The notes: generated by a model from the sequence alone, not told the origin. Counted from the stretch's first letter, positions 11,449 to 24,055 are shown. The stretch: DNA of 64,000 nucleotides from Mucidula mucida (GCA_015501055.1 JADNYV010000011.1:62001-126000), one strand, 5' to 3'. Numbers and translations: made by a program.

Positions 11449-13424
11449 ATGACTTGGTTTAAGGCTTCCAACATGCCCAAGAGACTGTGTTCCCTTTTCG
11501 TACTAGGAGCGCTACTTCGAGGAGTACTGTCGATCGGCGTCATCTCTACTAAAGTATCTTCTACAATCTTTACCATCGGCGATTTAACGTACCTCACGCC
11601 CGCCCGCGACCTCGATATCACGCCATTCACTTCCCTCTATACCAACGAGTCGGTCATTACTGCCAGCACCATCGTCGACGCGTTGAATCAATACGCGTCA
11701 ATCGATGATGTCTGGACTTGGGACTTCATACATTCTCCAGGTTCCACGCTGTCCATCACGTATAACGGAGCGGGTACTGCAGTTTTCGACTCTTCAGCGC
11801 ATGAATGGCTGGAAGACAATTCTGTCGCATTATATCAGGACTCGAAATTCAATGGGAGTGAAATAGCACCCGGGCCTTATATCCTCTCCTCGTCGGGAGG
11901 AGTTGACAAGGTTTACCGTCTATATCGTGACAATTACGAAGCCTTTCTTTTCGGTTGCATTCCAGACGAGAGTGCGCCTTCTGCATTCCAAATGGCCGAT
12001 ACGTACATTCCAGGCAACCAAGACTATCTCATACCAGTACCCTCTCGCCTCTATTCGTTATTGGACACTCGTCCGCTCGCGGGAAAGCGTTTCGCCTTGA
12101 AGGATATCTACGACGCGAAGGGTCTGCAGACGGGCGGCGGGTCTCGTGCGTATGAAGAAGTCTACCCACCCGCGACGGAAAACGGGCCGGCTCTGCAGAA
12201 GCTGCTCGATCTGGGTGCAGTGCCGGTTGGCAAGTCGAAGACATCGCAGTTTGCGCATGGTGCAGACCCATGGCAGTTCATTGACATTCAATATCCGTGG
12301 AATCCCCGGGGTGATGGGTATCTGACTGCTGCGAGTTCGAGCTCTGGTTCAGCATGTGCGATTGCCGGCTATGATTGGATTGACTTTGCGTTGGGAAGTG
12401 ATACGAGAGGAAGTGTCAGAAAGCCGGCCTCGATTGTAGGAGTTTACGGGATACGGCCGTCTTGGGGAAGCCTTGACACCACGGGTGTTATTCCACTCGC
12501 GTCAGAATTGGATACCCTGGGATTCTTTGCTCGTGATCCCAAACTGTTTCACGAGATCTCTACTCTTTGGTTCGTCCTTCACACCTTGTCACGCAGTAAT
12601 ATTGAATTGTATATTTTAGGTATGCCGACGCGCCAACCTCATCCAACTCGAGTTTTACTCGATACCCCTCAAAGCTCATCGTCCCGTCTGATTATTTCCC
12701 TGTTCGGAATGATGCCGCACAGGCGCTATATGACAACTTCATCGACTTTCTGGCCACCAATTCTAACATTACTTCCGTTTCCATGAATATCTCCGCCATC
12801 CTTCGCACGTCCGAAGTCCCTGAAATATCCAACTTCACCGCCTTCCAGCTCAATTCCAACAAGCTCGCCGAGTACTATTCATGGCAAAACGTTGGCAAGC
12901 CGCTCGCAGAGATCTGGAATACGACGTATGGCGGATATCCGGCATTTGATCCAAACCCCAGAAACGCCTATGTTCGGGCACGGGCTATGAGTGAGGAAGA
13001 TTACGAGGATGCTGTAGCGATAAAGCAGGAGTTTGGTCGTTTCTTCACAGAGAACATCCTCACCTTTGATGAAGACAGCTGTTCCAATGCGATCATGATC
13101 TACGACATTGGCACGGGCGGTCTGCCATCGTATCGCGAAGAGGATCTGAACGCGCTGGAGGGCGCCACTACCGTCAGTATCACCGTGCCGAACGGCGGTT
13201 TGGCGAGCAACTACTTGGCGTCGACGGCCGGATGTCCCGATTTAACTGTGCCGCTCGGGCAGGTCGAGTATGAGAGCTACATCTCTTTACAGACGGAAAA
13301 GCTGCCGGTGTCTGTGCAGCTCGTGGCATACCGTGGGTGTGAGGGTATGCTCTTGAATCTGATCAAGGACATGACAGAGAAGGGTTATCTGGTGACGACG
13401 AAAACTGGCACCGCCGCTTATTGA
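11449..13424 (+). CDS. Secreted-type amidase signature family enzyme
   Basis: Ser-cisSer-Lys hydrolase acting on amide bonds. Two exons, 11449-12569 and 12620-13424; 641 residues. ATG 11449 has a good context (CACCATG). A second ATG at 11473 begins a hydrophobic leader (CSLFVLGALLRGVLSIG), so the protein probably enters the secretory route. The N-terminal 200 residues form the extra domain seen in large fungal amidases. The catalytic core has FALKDIYDAKG (Lys), AASSSSGSACA (cis-Ser loop) and GSDTRGSVRKPAS (nucleophile Ser region). The C-terminal half is complete to AAY-stop. Substrate unknown. Confidence 0.88.
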
Positions 13425-13767
13425 GACGTGAGCTTGCGAAGCAGCGGCCATCGTTTTACTGAAATCTTTTTTGTTTCTCGCACGACGTTATTCCTTGTAA
13501 TGCTTCAAGTGGGTCGCCTCGTCTTCTTAATTGATAGGGAGTTCGTAAAACGATCTGGAAGTATCGCGTTGCTTTGTCGACTCGCGAATTGGTACGCGAA
13601 CCCCTTTCATCGCAAGCGTTTGTTCTCGTGATCTCCGGTTCGTCCCGGTCCGGCGGTCCTGGGTTCAGATGTCATCATCACTTTGATGGACAGCCAGCGA
13701 GATCTCCCTTGCCTCGTCACTATATAAGCAGAGGCAAGAACTGATATGTTCAATATTTCCCGGGTAC
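13425..13767. other. Intergenic, 343 bp
   Basis: Amidase 3' side and promoter of the downstream F-box gene. A possible TATA-like element tatataag is near 13721; nothing else is supported. Confidence 0.4.
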
Positions 13768-15467
13768 ATGCTGCTCCGACTTCCCGTTGAACTTCTGAAC
13801 TTGGTTTCCAGGCAGGTTAGGGGTTTTCTTTCGCTCTTTATCCTGTATTTCTTACTCAGTCAACATTGACAGCTTAAATCCTCCGATTTGAAGAAATTGC
13901 GGCAGGTCTGCAGAGCGCTTTCATTGCTCACTTCCCCCCTGGTGTTCAAGAGACTGGTATTGGACATTGACAGCGATCGTTTGGGTCTTATCCTTGCTTT
14001 ATTAGACGACATCGCCTCCGGCAAGAGTAACGTCGGAATACACATCCAATGTCTGGAGATAAACTCCTTCAATCCACCCCCGTATAAATCCCTCCAGCTG
14101 TGGCAACGGATTACCAAGAAACATGCTCTTGCGTGTCGAATGGTCGAGGACCAGTTCATCTCGGCAATCCCTCACTTTGTATCCGTGAAATCTCTTTCGT
14201 ACGTGGCGCCCTCCTCCTTTGACCAACTCACGATAGTAATATTGCGATGTATTAGCCTGAATATAAGCAATATGCAGTTCACCGAAGCCGCTTCGGAGGA
14301 TAGTATCATGCGACTGCTCAGCGCGTTGCCCAAATTATCCCACCTCTTCTTGAGTGTGCCCAACGACGTTGACATGAAGATTCCGGAATCTCTTTCGCGA
14401 TACTTCAATAATCTATCGGGATTGCACTTTACCGGGGGCACCTCACTCCACTGTGATACGCTCAAGTCCATCGTCGCCCATTCCCCGAACCTCATAACGC
14501 TAAGCATCGATGGGTCACCATTATCCGTGGACGGCGATAGGTTCGTCTCCATCGCTCAATTGGTGTCGGCGGTCCCGGTCGGCGTTTCCCTTCCGCTGCA
14601 GACGCTCACTCTCGGGACTATCTCCTTCGATTCCTCCATTGACTGCCATCTCCAATCCCTAACCACGCTCAACATCACCCCGGACTTCCTCGATGTCCCG
14701 CCACACTTTTGGAACACGCTCCAATCCAGCCGAGTTAAGTTGCAGAACCTTACCGTTCACCAAGGCGATTCTCCGCTTCTGGAATATTTACAATCGTATT
14801 CGGGGCTGGTGTCATTGTGTTTTGACTTGTGCGGGTTTCGGCACAACGACCGCAGGGACTCGGATGCGATGGCAGATGTCATGTACCGCGGTGTACTTCC
14901 CATGCACACGGAGAGTTTGAAGGTCCTCCATATCAGAACGCCATATGAGGGTAAATGGACTCTCGGGCGATCACAATTAGATGGTATCCTCACATGTCGC
15001 TGTCTGACGTCGTTGGTTATTGGTGTTGGATTATCCGAAGTTGAAGCCCCCGAGGAATTCAATGTGATTGTACGCGTTCCCCGTTCGTTGTGTTGTTCAC
15101 CATCATCTGATGGTTTCGTCTTTATCGCTAGAACCGCCTCTTGAATGCAGTCGATCACAATATCCTGCCGAATATTCGTGTGACGAGGCTCTTCCTGGCG
15201 TACCCGACGAGTGCCCGCGCGATGGGCGATTCCGTCTTGCTCATGCACTCGGCTCATGGGGTGCGTGGAGGTGCTCTTTTGAATGCACTAGTAAAGAAGT
15301 ATACTTGCGCGTGGCCCAGCTCAGCATTGATCGATCTAAAGCTATCCACCGGCCACCTACATGTGGGGCACGCATCTTTGAATACTTTCAAACTGGGGAG
15401 ACATCGAGTAGATCGTCAATGGCGCTTTTCGCTGCAGATACAGACGTCGTCGAGGAATGTTTATTAG
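13768..15467 (+). CDS. F-box/LRR protein
   Basis: Exons 13768-13815, 13873-15063, 15132-15467; 524 residues. The 16-residue first exon is MLLRLPVELLNLVSRQ and continues into LKSSDLKKLRQVCRAL, a classical F-box (LP.E....I...L....L..L..VC). The rest has irregular leucine-rich repeats, for example LPKLSHLFLSV, SPNLITLSIDG and LQSLTTLNI. Likely a substrate receptor of an SCF ubiquitin ligase; the client is unknown. The splice junctions are canonical (gttagg...acag, gtgatt...ctag). Such genes are greatly expanded in mushrooms, so the exact role cannot be inferred. Confidence 0.85.
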
Positions 15468-17118
15468 ACATTTTACAATTTAAGTAGTAGGAATAGTTGG
15501 AATTGAAATGAACTTAGATTTCAAGACAAAATATCCGATCAAGGGCAACTACGTACACTCGAGAAGTCTTAATCATACACGCTTGCAACGTTACGCCACA
15601 TAGATCCACTAAAAAGTAACCTTAGCGTTCCGATCGATCGAAGCATTATTGACAAAGGAAATCCACGTCAGCGCAGAAACACTGCCTAGGAGTGGGCTGA
15701 AATGGAATGAGAGCCATGTCTTCAAGAAATAAGAAATTTAAGACCCACGGTCTAGCAAAAGGATCTGCGGATTGCTTTGCCTGCTGCTCAAGTATGTCTG
15801 CTTTGAGAGCAGACAAAGGATACTCAAACGCAAAAGAAAAGACGTGTATCCGACTACCACATTTCAAGATACTACTTGCCGACCAGTGCGCCACCAAAAG
15901 TGTTGCCGGCTTGACGAACTGCTACGCAAACAGTGCGAGGCAGGTGGCGCCACACAGACCACATGATGAGAACTAGTGCTGTATGCTGATGCAAATCCAT
16001 GAGAGGTGTTAATACTCCAGGGGTTACGGCTGTCCGTTTCGACGATGTGGATCGCCGTCTCGAGATAATAGACAAAACCCCGCTGTCAAACATAATAGGG
16101 TTGAAGATTTCGAAACGGGCTTTGGTGTGAGACAAAAGCTTCACTGAGATGTCAGTGAGTCCATTGAATCGGCGCTAGCAATTTAAGCTCATGACAGGCA
16201 GACACTCATAGCCAGCGACAGTGACGAGAAGATTCTTCGCCACAATTTAGAAAGATGGCATCACCACAAACTTATCATGACTGTACACACACGTGAGAAA
16301 ACAAGAAACGATTCCGTCGACGGAGGTTGGAGAACATGTTTTTTTGGTTATACAAACATGAGCGGTGATTGTTTTGTAGTAAAAAAGTCAGATCTGAACG
16401 AAAGTAGAATGAAACACACGGTTAATTCAGGCAGACGGCAGTAGGAGGAGAGCCATTAAAGACCTGGCAAAAGTAGCTTCGAGCCGTGTGCGTTATGGCC
16501 CATGTCAAGCGAAGCACTGGGCGGTGGGCGCTAAGTCGGAACGCGCTTGTTGAACGTAGGGCGTGAGAATTCAACGAAGACAGATTTGATCCGACTGGTT
16601 GTCGGTCCAAAACCTTTCCAGTCTTCACAACGCTGAACGTGCTGAACGTTAACGCACTAACAAGCACTCAGTAGGATTTATGAACTTCCTTACCTCCTGC
16701 GCTCAACTTTCTTGAGGGTAAACAAGCTTCAGCACAAATACCAGTGTGATATGGAACGTCTTGGACCACCGTATTCTCCGACCCAATCTACTCGTCTATC
16801 CTGATTCAGACCTGTTCAAGGCCCCTACTTCTCCAATACTTCTCCGACAGAATCTCTGTGTCACCTCTTCTTCTTTTCCTCGGACCTACATCACAAAAGG
16901 GGCATATCCGTCCTTTCGCAGATACTCGAATTCGCTATCGTATTATGGGAAACTTGAAGTTCTAGACAGGTGCTCTGCGGCGCATAATTTAATATACCTC
17001 TTTGGTACCAAAAGACCTCGCGGGAGCGATGCTGCTTCCTCGAGGTCTTGCATGCAAATGGCAAGGGAGTTGAGTATAGATGCAACGCCCTGAGGCTTGT
17101 TATCTCCTCGTCCGCCAT
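15468..17118. other. Gene-poor stretch, 1.65 kb
   Basis: Several open frames of 60-115 codons occur on both strands, but none can be extended by splicing into a recognisable family and no codon pattern stands out. A cysteine-containing stretch near 15770-15950 was examined as a possible hydrophobin and lacks the eight-cysteine spacing. Possible decayed gene material. Confidence 0.4.
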
Positions 17119-18123
17119 GTTTATCCCTATCAAACTTCTTTCTGTGGCGTTCTTCATATTTCAGGCGAGGGCTGCTCCGTCCGCATTTCCTATAGAGGAG
17201 CGACTTCCAGTGTTATCACATCTTGCAGAGTACCAAACACCGCTGCTATCACATTTGTGCGTCCCATTTCTGTCTTTTTCGCTCTAGCCATCTTAGTCGG
17301 TGCACAGGACGATGGGCCGTACATCTACATGAACGATATCATCAAGACACTCAAAGATGCTGATGCTAAAGCGACTTTTTTCTTCAACGGCAATAATTGT
17401 GCGTTACGACAATCCGATAATCGCTGCATTGACTAACATACATTAGTTGACTGTATATACAACTCAGCTGCGGCCGCTCGCGTAAAGCTTGCTTTCGATA
17501 ACAAGCATCAAGTCGCGTCTCATACCTGGAGGCATGCGCATCTCGCGCAGCTGTCTGGATATGATTTTCGGGGTGAATTCTCCAAGACCGAAGGTATGCA
17601 ATCATCCTTTAGGCAACTCTGTCATCATTGACGCAGTCAATAGATGCCATAAAGAAGATCACTGGCGCTCGGGTGGCGATGACCAGACTTCGTACGCTGA
17701 CTTGTCTTCTCCTCGAAATAATGGTCTCAAATTTGCGTAACGTTCAAGTCTCTCGTTCTAAAGGTCGCCGGCGATCGCGGGCAGACGCTTGTCAACTGGG
17801 ACTTTGATTCTGGTGATTCTGCCGGGGCATCGACGTCAAAGTCTATACAGCGGTAGCGCAACGGAAATTTCGTACTGTTCTTACTTTAAACCATGAGACA
17901 TATGAGGGTACTGCGTGAGTACTTCTATTTTGAGACTTGCAGCATCTCAAACTTTGGCAGGCACACCGTTCTTCCCAAGGCAATCTCTGTGTTGAAGTCG
18001 GCCGGGTTTAGGTTGGTCACTGTGGCGGAGTGTCTTGGGCAGCCGGCGTATAAAGGGACGCCTGGGGCGCCTTCGACGCGCGTCTTCGTGGAGATGTTGA
18101 AGTTCTTGATTGAATGCATGTAA
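17119..18123 (+). pseudogene. Broken chitin/polysaccharide deacetylase (CE4)
   Basis: Deacetylates chitin to chitosan in fungal walls when intact. Visible pieces in order: a hydrophobic leader at 17119 (MFIPIKLLSVAFFIFQARA); VPNTAAITF joined to DDGPYIYMNDI across an intron ending at 17308 (metal-binding motif 1); HQVASHTWRHAHL (motif 2, near 17510); VAGDRGQTLVNWDFDSGDSAG (17761-17823, motif 4); LTLNHETYEGTA (motif 5); then VTVAECLG. Lesions: the leader and first catalytic exon are in different frames with no usable intron; the R-P-P-Y motif 3 after VAMTR near 17690 is gone; the frame breaks near 17845-17855. The start context and some splice sites survive, so the loss looks recent. Confidence 0.8.
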
Positions 18124-18536
18124 TTCTTCATAAATTGTGTTTCTTACTGAAGATGCACCATCACCTGCACGTGAACGTCAGTGGCTCCTTCGCGTTCTAT
18201 GGGCGAGGGGTTGTTCGCGCGTGTTCTCTTATCAGGGGCCGAATACCTACGAAGAACGCGTTCAGTAGATTATGTATTTTTACGCCTCAATTACTACGTG
18301 TGGTATCGGATCAAAATGCCTGCGTTTCGGACCCAAGAATCAGTCTCCATATCGCTCGCTGAGTATAGTTCTCCACAAAGTTGAATAGACGAAGATGATT
18401 GGGGACTGAGAATGACATGACATGCTGAATCCTCGTGTTTGTCACTTGTTGGCGAACACGTGCTGTGCACATTGCATTCCTGCATCGACGAGCAGGACGC
18501 TCGGTGCTCGTCGTTTGCCTTTCTACCACCACCATC
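18124..18536 (+). promoter_or_regulatory. SPA2 upstream region, copied with the SHD paralogues
   Basis: Promoter and leader of SPA2. The block 18247-18264 recurs inverted near 26818-26836, 18387-18407 recurs inverted at 27568-27588, and the motif TGCTGAATCCTC (18422) recurs before copies 2 and 4. So the copies on the other strand took promoter sequence with them. Confidence 0.7.
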
Positions 18537-21500
18537 ATGAAGAGGTCGCAGTCGAGAGCTGCGTCTCCGACGCCGACTGCGTTCTCCGGTATATCCAACT
18601 ATCGCACAGAGTCGTACCGCCCGATTCGAGACAAAAATGTACCGGCAGTGCCTACAATCGACTATCGGATGGTATCAAAGACGCATTTCGAAGAGCTGAG
18701 CAAGTATCTAGCCGCATATTTGGCGAAAGGTACGAGCTTGTTTGATAACTGCGCGCTGATCTTGACCGTTGTCTGCATACAGCGCCGCCCAACTCCCGGT
18801 CCTCCGCTAGACAGAAGCTGACCCGCCTCACCATTCAACAATTCCATGAACTGTCCACCGATGTCTACGACGAGCTCCTACGGCGACAAGACGCAACCGA
18901 AGGCAGGTTATCTCCTGTGCCTTTGCCTCTTTTAGCTCACTTTACGTCCTTAGTACCCTTTCTACCCGTCCGCGAAGAATTCCACCCGAAGCGCAACCAG
19001 GCTAGGCAAAAGCTTGCCACCTTGCCCACATCCCGCTTCGAGGATCTCTCCAGCGACGTGTATTATGAACTCCTCAGGCGTTATCCAGAGTTCAAAGAGG
19101 ATGTAAGCTGAACACTGGTCAACCTATCAACTTTCTCAACATTACTGTAGCCCTCTGGACGGACATCTGCAGGATCAAACTACGACGACTATCCTGCTTC
19201 TGATTTCAATCCCCGCGCTACTACTTCTTCCCGAACCTCTGGACGAGCTTCCACAGACCGCCCGTCAGACAGCGGCTATGGCTCTGCTCGACGGCCCTCG
19301 GAAGATATGCGGCGCCGGCCAAGCGAGGACATGTATGCAAGCCGCGTAAGCGACGACAACGCCTACACTCCAAGCCTCGCATCGCTTTCATCCCGTCGGA
19401 AACCATCACAGGATTCCAGGCGACAAATGTCCTCGGATACAACATCTCGACGGCAACCTTCTCAGGACACCACCGGCCGACGGTCGGAGGATCGCGAGCG
19501 AGATCGTGAATACCCAATTCGGCGACCAAGCGCGCCTAGTGTCAGTGGCACTAGTGATAGCGCAGGCACCGCAACCGCTCAAAGCGCTACGGCCACGAGC
19601 GGCATGATTATACCCAACAAAAGCACGATGGAGGAGGAATATATTGAAGTTCCATATGGCCGTGATGGTAGGGAGAGCGGCAGTACGACCGTTGATGATA
19701 GCAGCAGAAGTCGGAATGCTAGTCAAGACGTCACCTATATGGGTGGTATCAACCCGGAGGAGCCGGATAGCGCGAGCGACTATCCCAGCCCTCTGAGTCC
19801 TCGAGGTCCAGCTGGTGGTTTGAGCGGGTTGTCTGCTCGACTTAAAGGTGTGGAAGACGAGGACGACGAGGGAGGTGCAACACGCAGCGGGGACGACTAC
19901 TTTGACAAGGCTTCCAACTACGGTCGTACCTCGGTAAATTCGGAGCGTTCGGTTGGCATATCCTCGCGGCTGAATGGGCGGCAAAGTGTCAGCGAGGACA
20001 ATGAGAGAATGCGGCGAGATTACGAGTATAAGATTGCGACCATGCAGAGTCAGATCTCGACTATGCAGCGTGATCTGGATGATGCCAGTCAGTGGGAGAG
20101 GAAGTGGCAAGATGGCGAGGAGCGGGTGAGGCAGATGGAGGAAGAGCTACAAGGTGTACGCAGGGTGAGTATGTTTCGTTTTGCGATGATCTGTTCTCAC
20201 TTCTTATTCAGCGTGCTGAGGAGCAATCTATGACAATGCGTGCTCTTCAGCAGGAGCTTGAAGATATTCGAGAAACAAGACAGCGTGAGAAGGAGCGTGA
20301 AGCTCGACGCGCCCAGCAGGACGAGGATGAACTGCAGATATTACGCGATCGCTGTGAAGTCCTTGAACAAGAGCGCGAAACAAGAGGCTCTGGCGGCGTG
20401 AGTATTTCATGACCTGTTTCAAATATTTTCTCACTTACTGTCTAGGCTGATCCCGAGGTCATCGAGCAGTTGAATGCAGACATGACTGGTCTTTTGACGG
20501 AGCTAGATCAACTCTCTCGCCGCAACGAGGAGTTGATGACCGCCAAAGACTCTGATCTGGTGGTAATACGAGATCTCGATCTTCAACTGAAGGAGTACAA
20601 ACGCAAATACGAGCAAGCCAAGACCGAGTTGAGAAGTGTTAAAGGTAAGCCAACCACTCTGCTTTCCAAGGTTGATGTTTTACTTGTTTTATTTCAGCAA
20701 CGTCCCAGCTTTACCTACAGGCTCCCAAGCTCGACAAGTTTGATGACCAAGTGCCTGTCACTGCTGATGGCGGAGTGCTGGACATACACTTGACTGCGTT
20801 CATGTCTGCCATAGATTCGCTTTTGACTGCTGCCCGGTCCAACGCTCCTACAAGAGTGCTAACACCGATGAAGGCAGTCGTCAACACGGTGACGTCTATA
20901 ACTGACGACGTGCGAATTTACGAACGACGATCACAACGCGACCGAGGAGAGGTTGATCTTGAAGCTCTACGCTCATTACGCGACCGAGCTGACGCCACGC
21001 TTGGGAACCTTGTTGCGGCATCAAAGACGCATGCAACGAGTTCCGGGATGTCGCCCGTCAGTCTGCTTGATGCAGCTGCGAGTCACGTCTCTGCTACTAT
21101 TACCGATATTACCAAGATGATCCTGGTGCGGAAGGCGACGAAAGCTGAGCAGGAGCAGTTTGCGTCGTCGCCGTATACACCGGGCGGGAGTACTACAAAT
21201 GGGTTTATGCCATCGTTGAGGTCGGTGGCTGAGAAGGAGGCACATCATCGGAAGAATAGTTCGGCGTTTAGTGGAACGAGCGGGCGGTATGGGGAAATGT
21301 CGAGGCAGCCGACGTTTGATAGTTATCGGCAGAGGACGCCCTCTGAGCATTCCAGCTCGGAGAATACGAACTCGCCGCCACCAATTTTTGATCGGCCGTC
21401 TGGAGTGTTGAGTGACGATTCGACGGCGGGAGAGACGTTGGAGGATAATTGGAATGAGCTCAAGGTAGGATTACGTTCGATTTAAAGAAATAGAGGTGGT

Positions 21501-21849
21501 GACAGACTCTCTTCAGCCGTACATTGACACACAAACGTCTACTGTCATCGACTGCATACAAATTGTGTTATCGGGCGTGCGGAGTCCGACGCCTTCGCCT
21601 AACCTTACGGACAATGTGACGCAGATCATAACGATTGTGTCGAGTATTGTTGCTGTGTGCAAGGACAATTTGCCGCCTGCGCATGTGAAGCAAGGGACGG
21701 AGCTGTTGCAGGAGCTTTCTGAGCAGGCGACGAAGCTAAGCGATGTGCAGTCCCTGCCCGAGGTGACTAAGGAGTCGCGGCAGATCATGGCGCGTTCGAG
21801 TTTTGCGGTTGCGAATGCCATGAAGGCGCTCTCGAAGCTGGGAACGTGA
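18537..21849 (+). CDS. SPA2: Spa2-type polarisome scaffold
   Basis: Scaffold at the hyphal tip that organises formins and MAPK-pathway kinases. Exons: 18537-18729, 18783-18902, 18954-19102, 19151-20164, 20212-20397, 20446-20644, 20698-21464, 21517-21849; 986 residues. N-terminus: two GIT/Spa2 homology (SHD) repeats, LTRLTIQQFHELSTDVYDEL and LATLPTSRFEDLSSDVYYEL. Then a low-complexity region rich in RRPSEDM-type phosphosite-like repeats, a long coiled coil (about residues 390-600), and a helical C-terminal domain. The intron at 18903-18953 needs a GC donor (gcaggt). ATG 18537 follows a CCACCACCATC leader. Four partial copies of its 5' end lie 1.6-6 kb downstream on the other strand. Confidence 0.93.
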
Positions 21850-21996
21850 TATACTTTTTACATTCTTCTTCCATGCATACGTACATACATACATACATTT
21901 TCTTCGTACTTGCTTTCATCGTCACGTTAGTCACAGGGATGTTGGTGCTGATCGGGATTCAAGACGCGACTCTCTCTACCTCTTACCACCACCATC

Positions 21997-23243
21997 ATGA
22001 GCTCGGAAATCCCTATTTTCGCGACCAACGAAAAAGTGCTGTGCTATCATGGGCCGCTGATATACGAGGCGAAGGTCATCCAGACGCGAACGGAGAACGG
22101 CAAGTGCCAGTACCTGGTGCACTACAAGGGGTGGAAGCAGACGTGGGACGAGTGGGTGCCCGAGGACCGCGCGCTAAAGTACAACGAGGCGAATCTCGCC
22201 CAGCAGAAATCGCTGCAGCAAAAGGCGTCTGCGAACCAGGCCGCGAGCAAGACCCAGGCTAAAGGTGCGTCCTGTCCTGTCCCGCCCCTCTTGGATGTTG
22301 CTTATAATGGATGGTTTTGGGGCTAGCTCCTTTAGCAGGAAGCAGTGCGCGTAACGCGCGCGATAAAGGCGGGCAGCGCGGGGTGAAGCGGGCGCATGAT
22401 GTATGTCTGCTATGTCGCGTTTATTGTTCTCGCTAATGCGTAGAGGCGGTAGGAGGAGAACGGCGCGCGGCAGCCGCAGATGAAGCTCACTGTGCCGGAA
22501 TCGCTCAAATGCCAGCTCGTCGATGACTGGGAGGCGGTGACCAAGAACCAGTCGGTGCGCCGTAACAAGTCTTACTCTGGGGGAGATGTGGCGTTAATGG
22601 ATTGGGTTAGACGGTGCATATCCCGCGCGAGCCGAATGTGCAGCAGATACTAGCGGATTTTGAGAGGTTTGTTTTGGATAAGAAGCCTCCGAGGTTCGTT
22701 CATTGTGTTTTCCGAGTTGTTGTTCGTTCTTCATCCGTTTTATATAGTTTGAAAGAGCCAGAGGTTCTCGTGCGGACGGTCGTCAATGGCATACAGATCT
22801 ATTTTGACCGCTCGTTGGGGTCGCAGTTGTTGTATAGGTTTGAGCGCCCGCAGTATGCGGCCATTAGGGAAAAGTATTTCACGGGGCAGCATGTCCATGT
22901 TGAGGAGAGTCCAGAGCTGAGTGGGTTGTATGGCGCGGAGCATTTATTGAGGATGCTAGGTTCGCGTTGTCGTTGTCGTTCTATCTTTGATTGCCTCAAT
23001 GGTTTCAAAGTGGCATTACCGCAAATGGTGGCGCAGGCCAGCTTGGATGCGGAATCTGTGGGGCATCTGCGGGACTATGTGAATGAGCTGTTGCAGTGAG
23101 TATTGAGCGCTTTTTTCTTTTCGTATGTGAGATTGATTTTGTTGATGTGCAGATACATGGCGGACCCGGAGCGGAAGGATACGCTTTTCGAGAAAGAGTA
23201 TGAGATTCACAGTATACAGTATCAGAATCTTTCTCGCTCTTAA
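21997..23243 (+). CDS. EAF3: Eaf3/MRG15 chromodomain protein
   Basis: Subunit shared by the NuA4 acetyltransferase and Rpd3S deacetylase complexes; its chromodomain reads methylated H3K36. Seven exons: 21997-22264, 22327-22400, 22453-22554, 22611-22693, 22748-22959, 23011-23095, 23153-23243; 304 residues. N-terminal chromo barrel: [16 protein letters not shown] and [17 protein letters not shown]-terminal MRG domain: [40 protein letters not shown] and a final IQYQNLSRS. Start context CCACCACCATCATG, nearly the same as SPA2. Full family length. Confidence 0.94.
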
Positions 23244-23463
23244 TCCTCACGTTGTCTATCATCATCTCACTTGTGTGTATCTTTTGAAGGTCTTCGTAGC
23301 AAAAAAGCGAGCGCCCCTCACGATGATATTGACACACCTCAGTTTACTCACGTTCGACGGCATATTTCTGGGACTGTGCCAGAAATTGGTCTGCAATGTG
23401 CGAATACCTGGACGTTTATTCTCTCACATCTCGCTACGAGAGGGGCCGCAGAGTGAGGCCTGA

Positions 23464-24055
23464 CTACGGAACCCCCCGAGATACGTGGGTGATCTCTTTA
23501 TTATCGTTGGTCACGAACATGACCTCGCTTGGACATTGCCGCATGTCCTCTGAAGGCCCTCGAGCAGAGCCATCCTCGTTCAACTCTGGTAATCGCCTGG
23601 AGAGACCATGATGCACGTCGCTAGCGAGGTCCTGAAAGCGAGATGTTGGCAGCGTCGCAAGCGTTCGCCGAGCCTTGTTGCGCTTCGGGTGGAGTTTTTC
23701 GCGATGGGGTAGAAAGGGCATTACTGAAGACGTAAGGTCAGCCAAAACCCAAATCAAAAGAGCTAGACTGAACCTACTCTCGTTTGCATATTGTCGCCGC
23801 CTGAGCTCGTCGTAGGTATCGGTGGACAGTTCATAAAACTGGTGCGTCGTGATGCGGGACAGCTTCTGTTTAGCGGAGGACCGGGCGTTGGGCGGCGCTT
23901 TGTGTAAGATTTCAACTCAAAGCGCAATGCTGAAACAAACTCGTACCATTCGCCAAATATGTGGCTAGATACTTGCTCAGCTGCTCGAAATGGGTCTTGA
24001 ATTCCTGTCGATAATCTATGTTGGAGGAAGTCGGTGGCTGCGACCGCTCCTCCAT
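23464..24055 (-). CDS. SHD-only Spa2 paralogue, copy 1 (open)
   Basis: Three exons, 24055-23947, 23897-23778 and 23723-23464, give an open 162-residue protein. ATG follows ACCACCACCATC as in SPA2. Exon 1 parallels SPA2 exon 1 with an internal deletion (EFKTHFEQLSKYLATYLAN); exon 2 has SHD1 (LSRITTHQFYELSTDTYDEL); exon 3 has SHD2 (LATLPTSRFQDLASDVHHGL). After SHD2 the SPA2 text skips to GSARGPSEDMRQCPSE and then ends in a new tail, VMFVTNDNKEITHVSRGVP. Exon lengths and phases equal those of SPA2 and all introns are GT-AG. No coiled coil or C-terminal domain remains. It could bind Spa2 N-terminal partners without the scaffold, if expressed. Confidence 0.72.

Noticed and set aside
15646..16144. 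Possible hydrophobin or small Cys-rich gene
   Set aside because: No eight-cysteine spacing and no leader; frames do not join.
17119..18123. Functional chitin deacetylase with extra introns
   Set aside because: No intron choice restores the leader-to-core frame, motif 3 or the junction near 17850 together.
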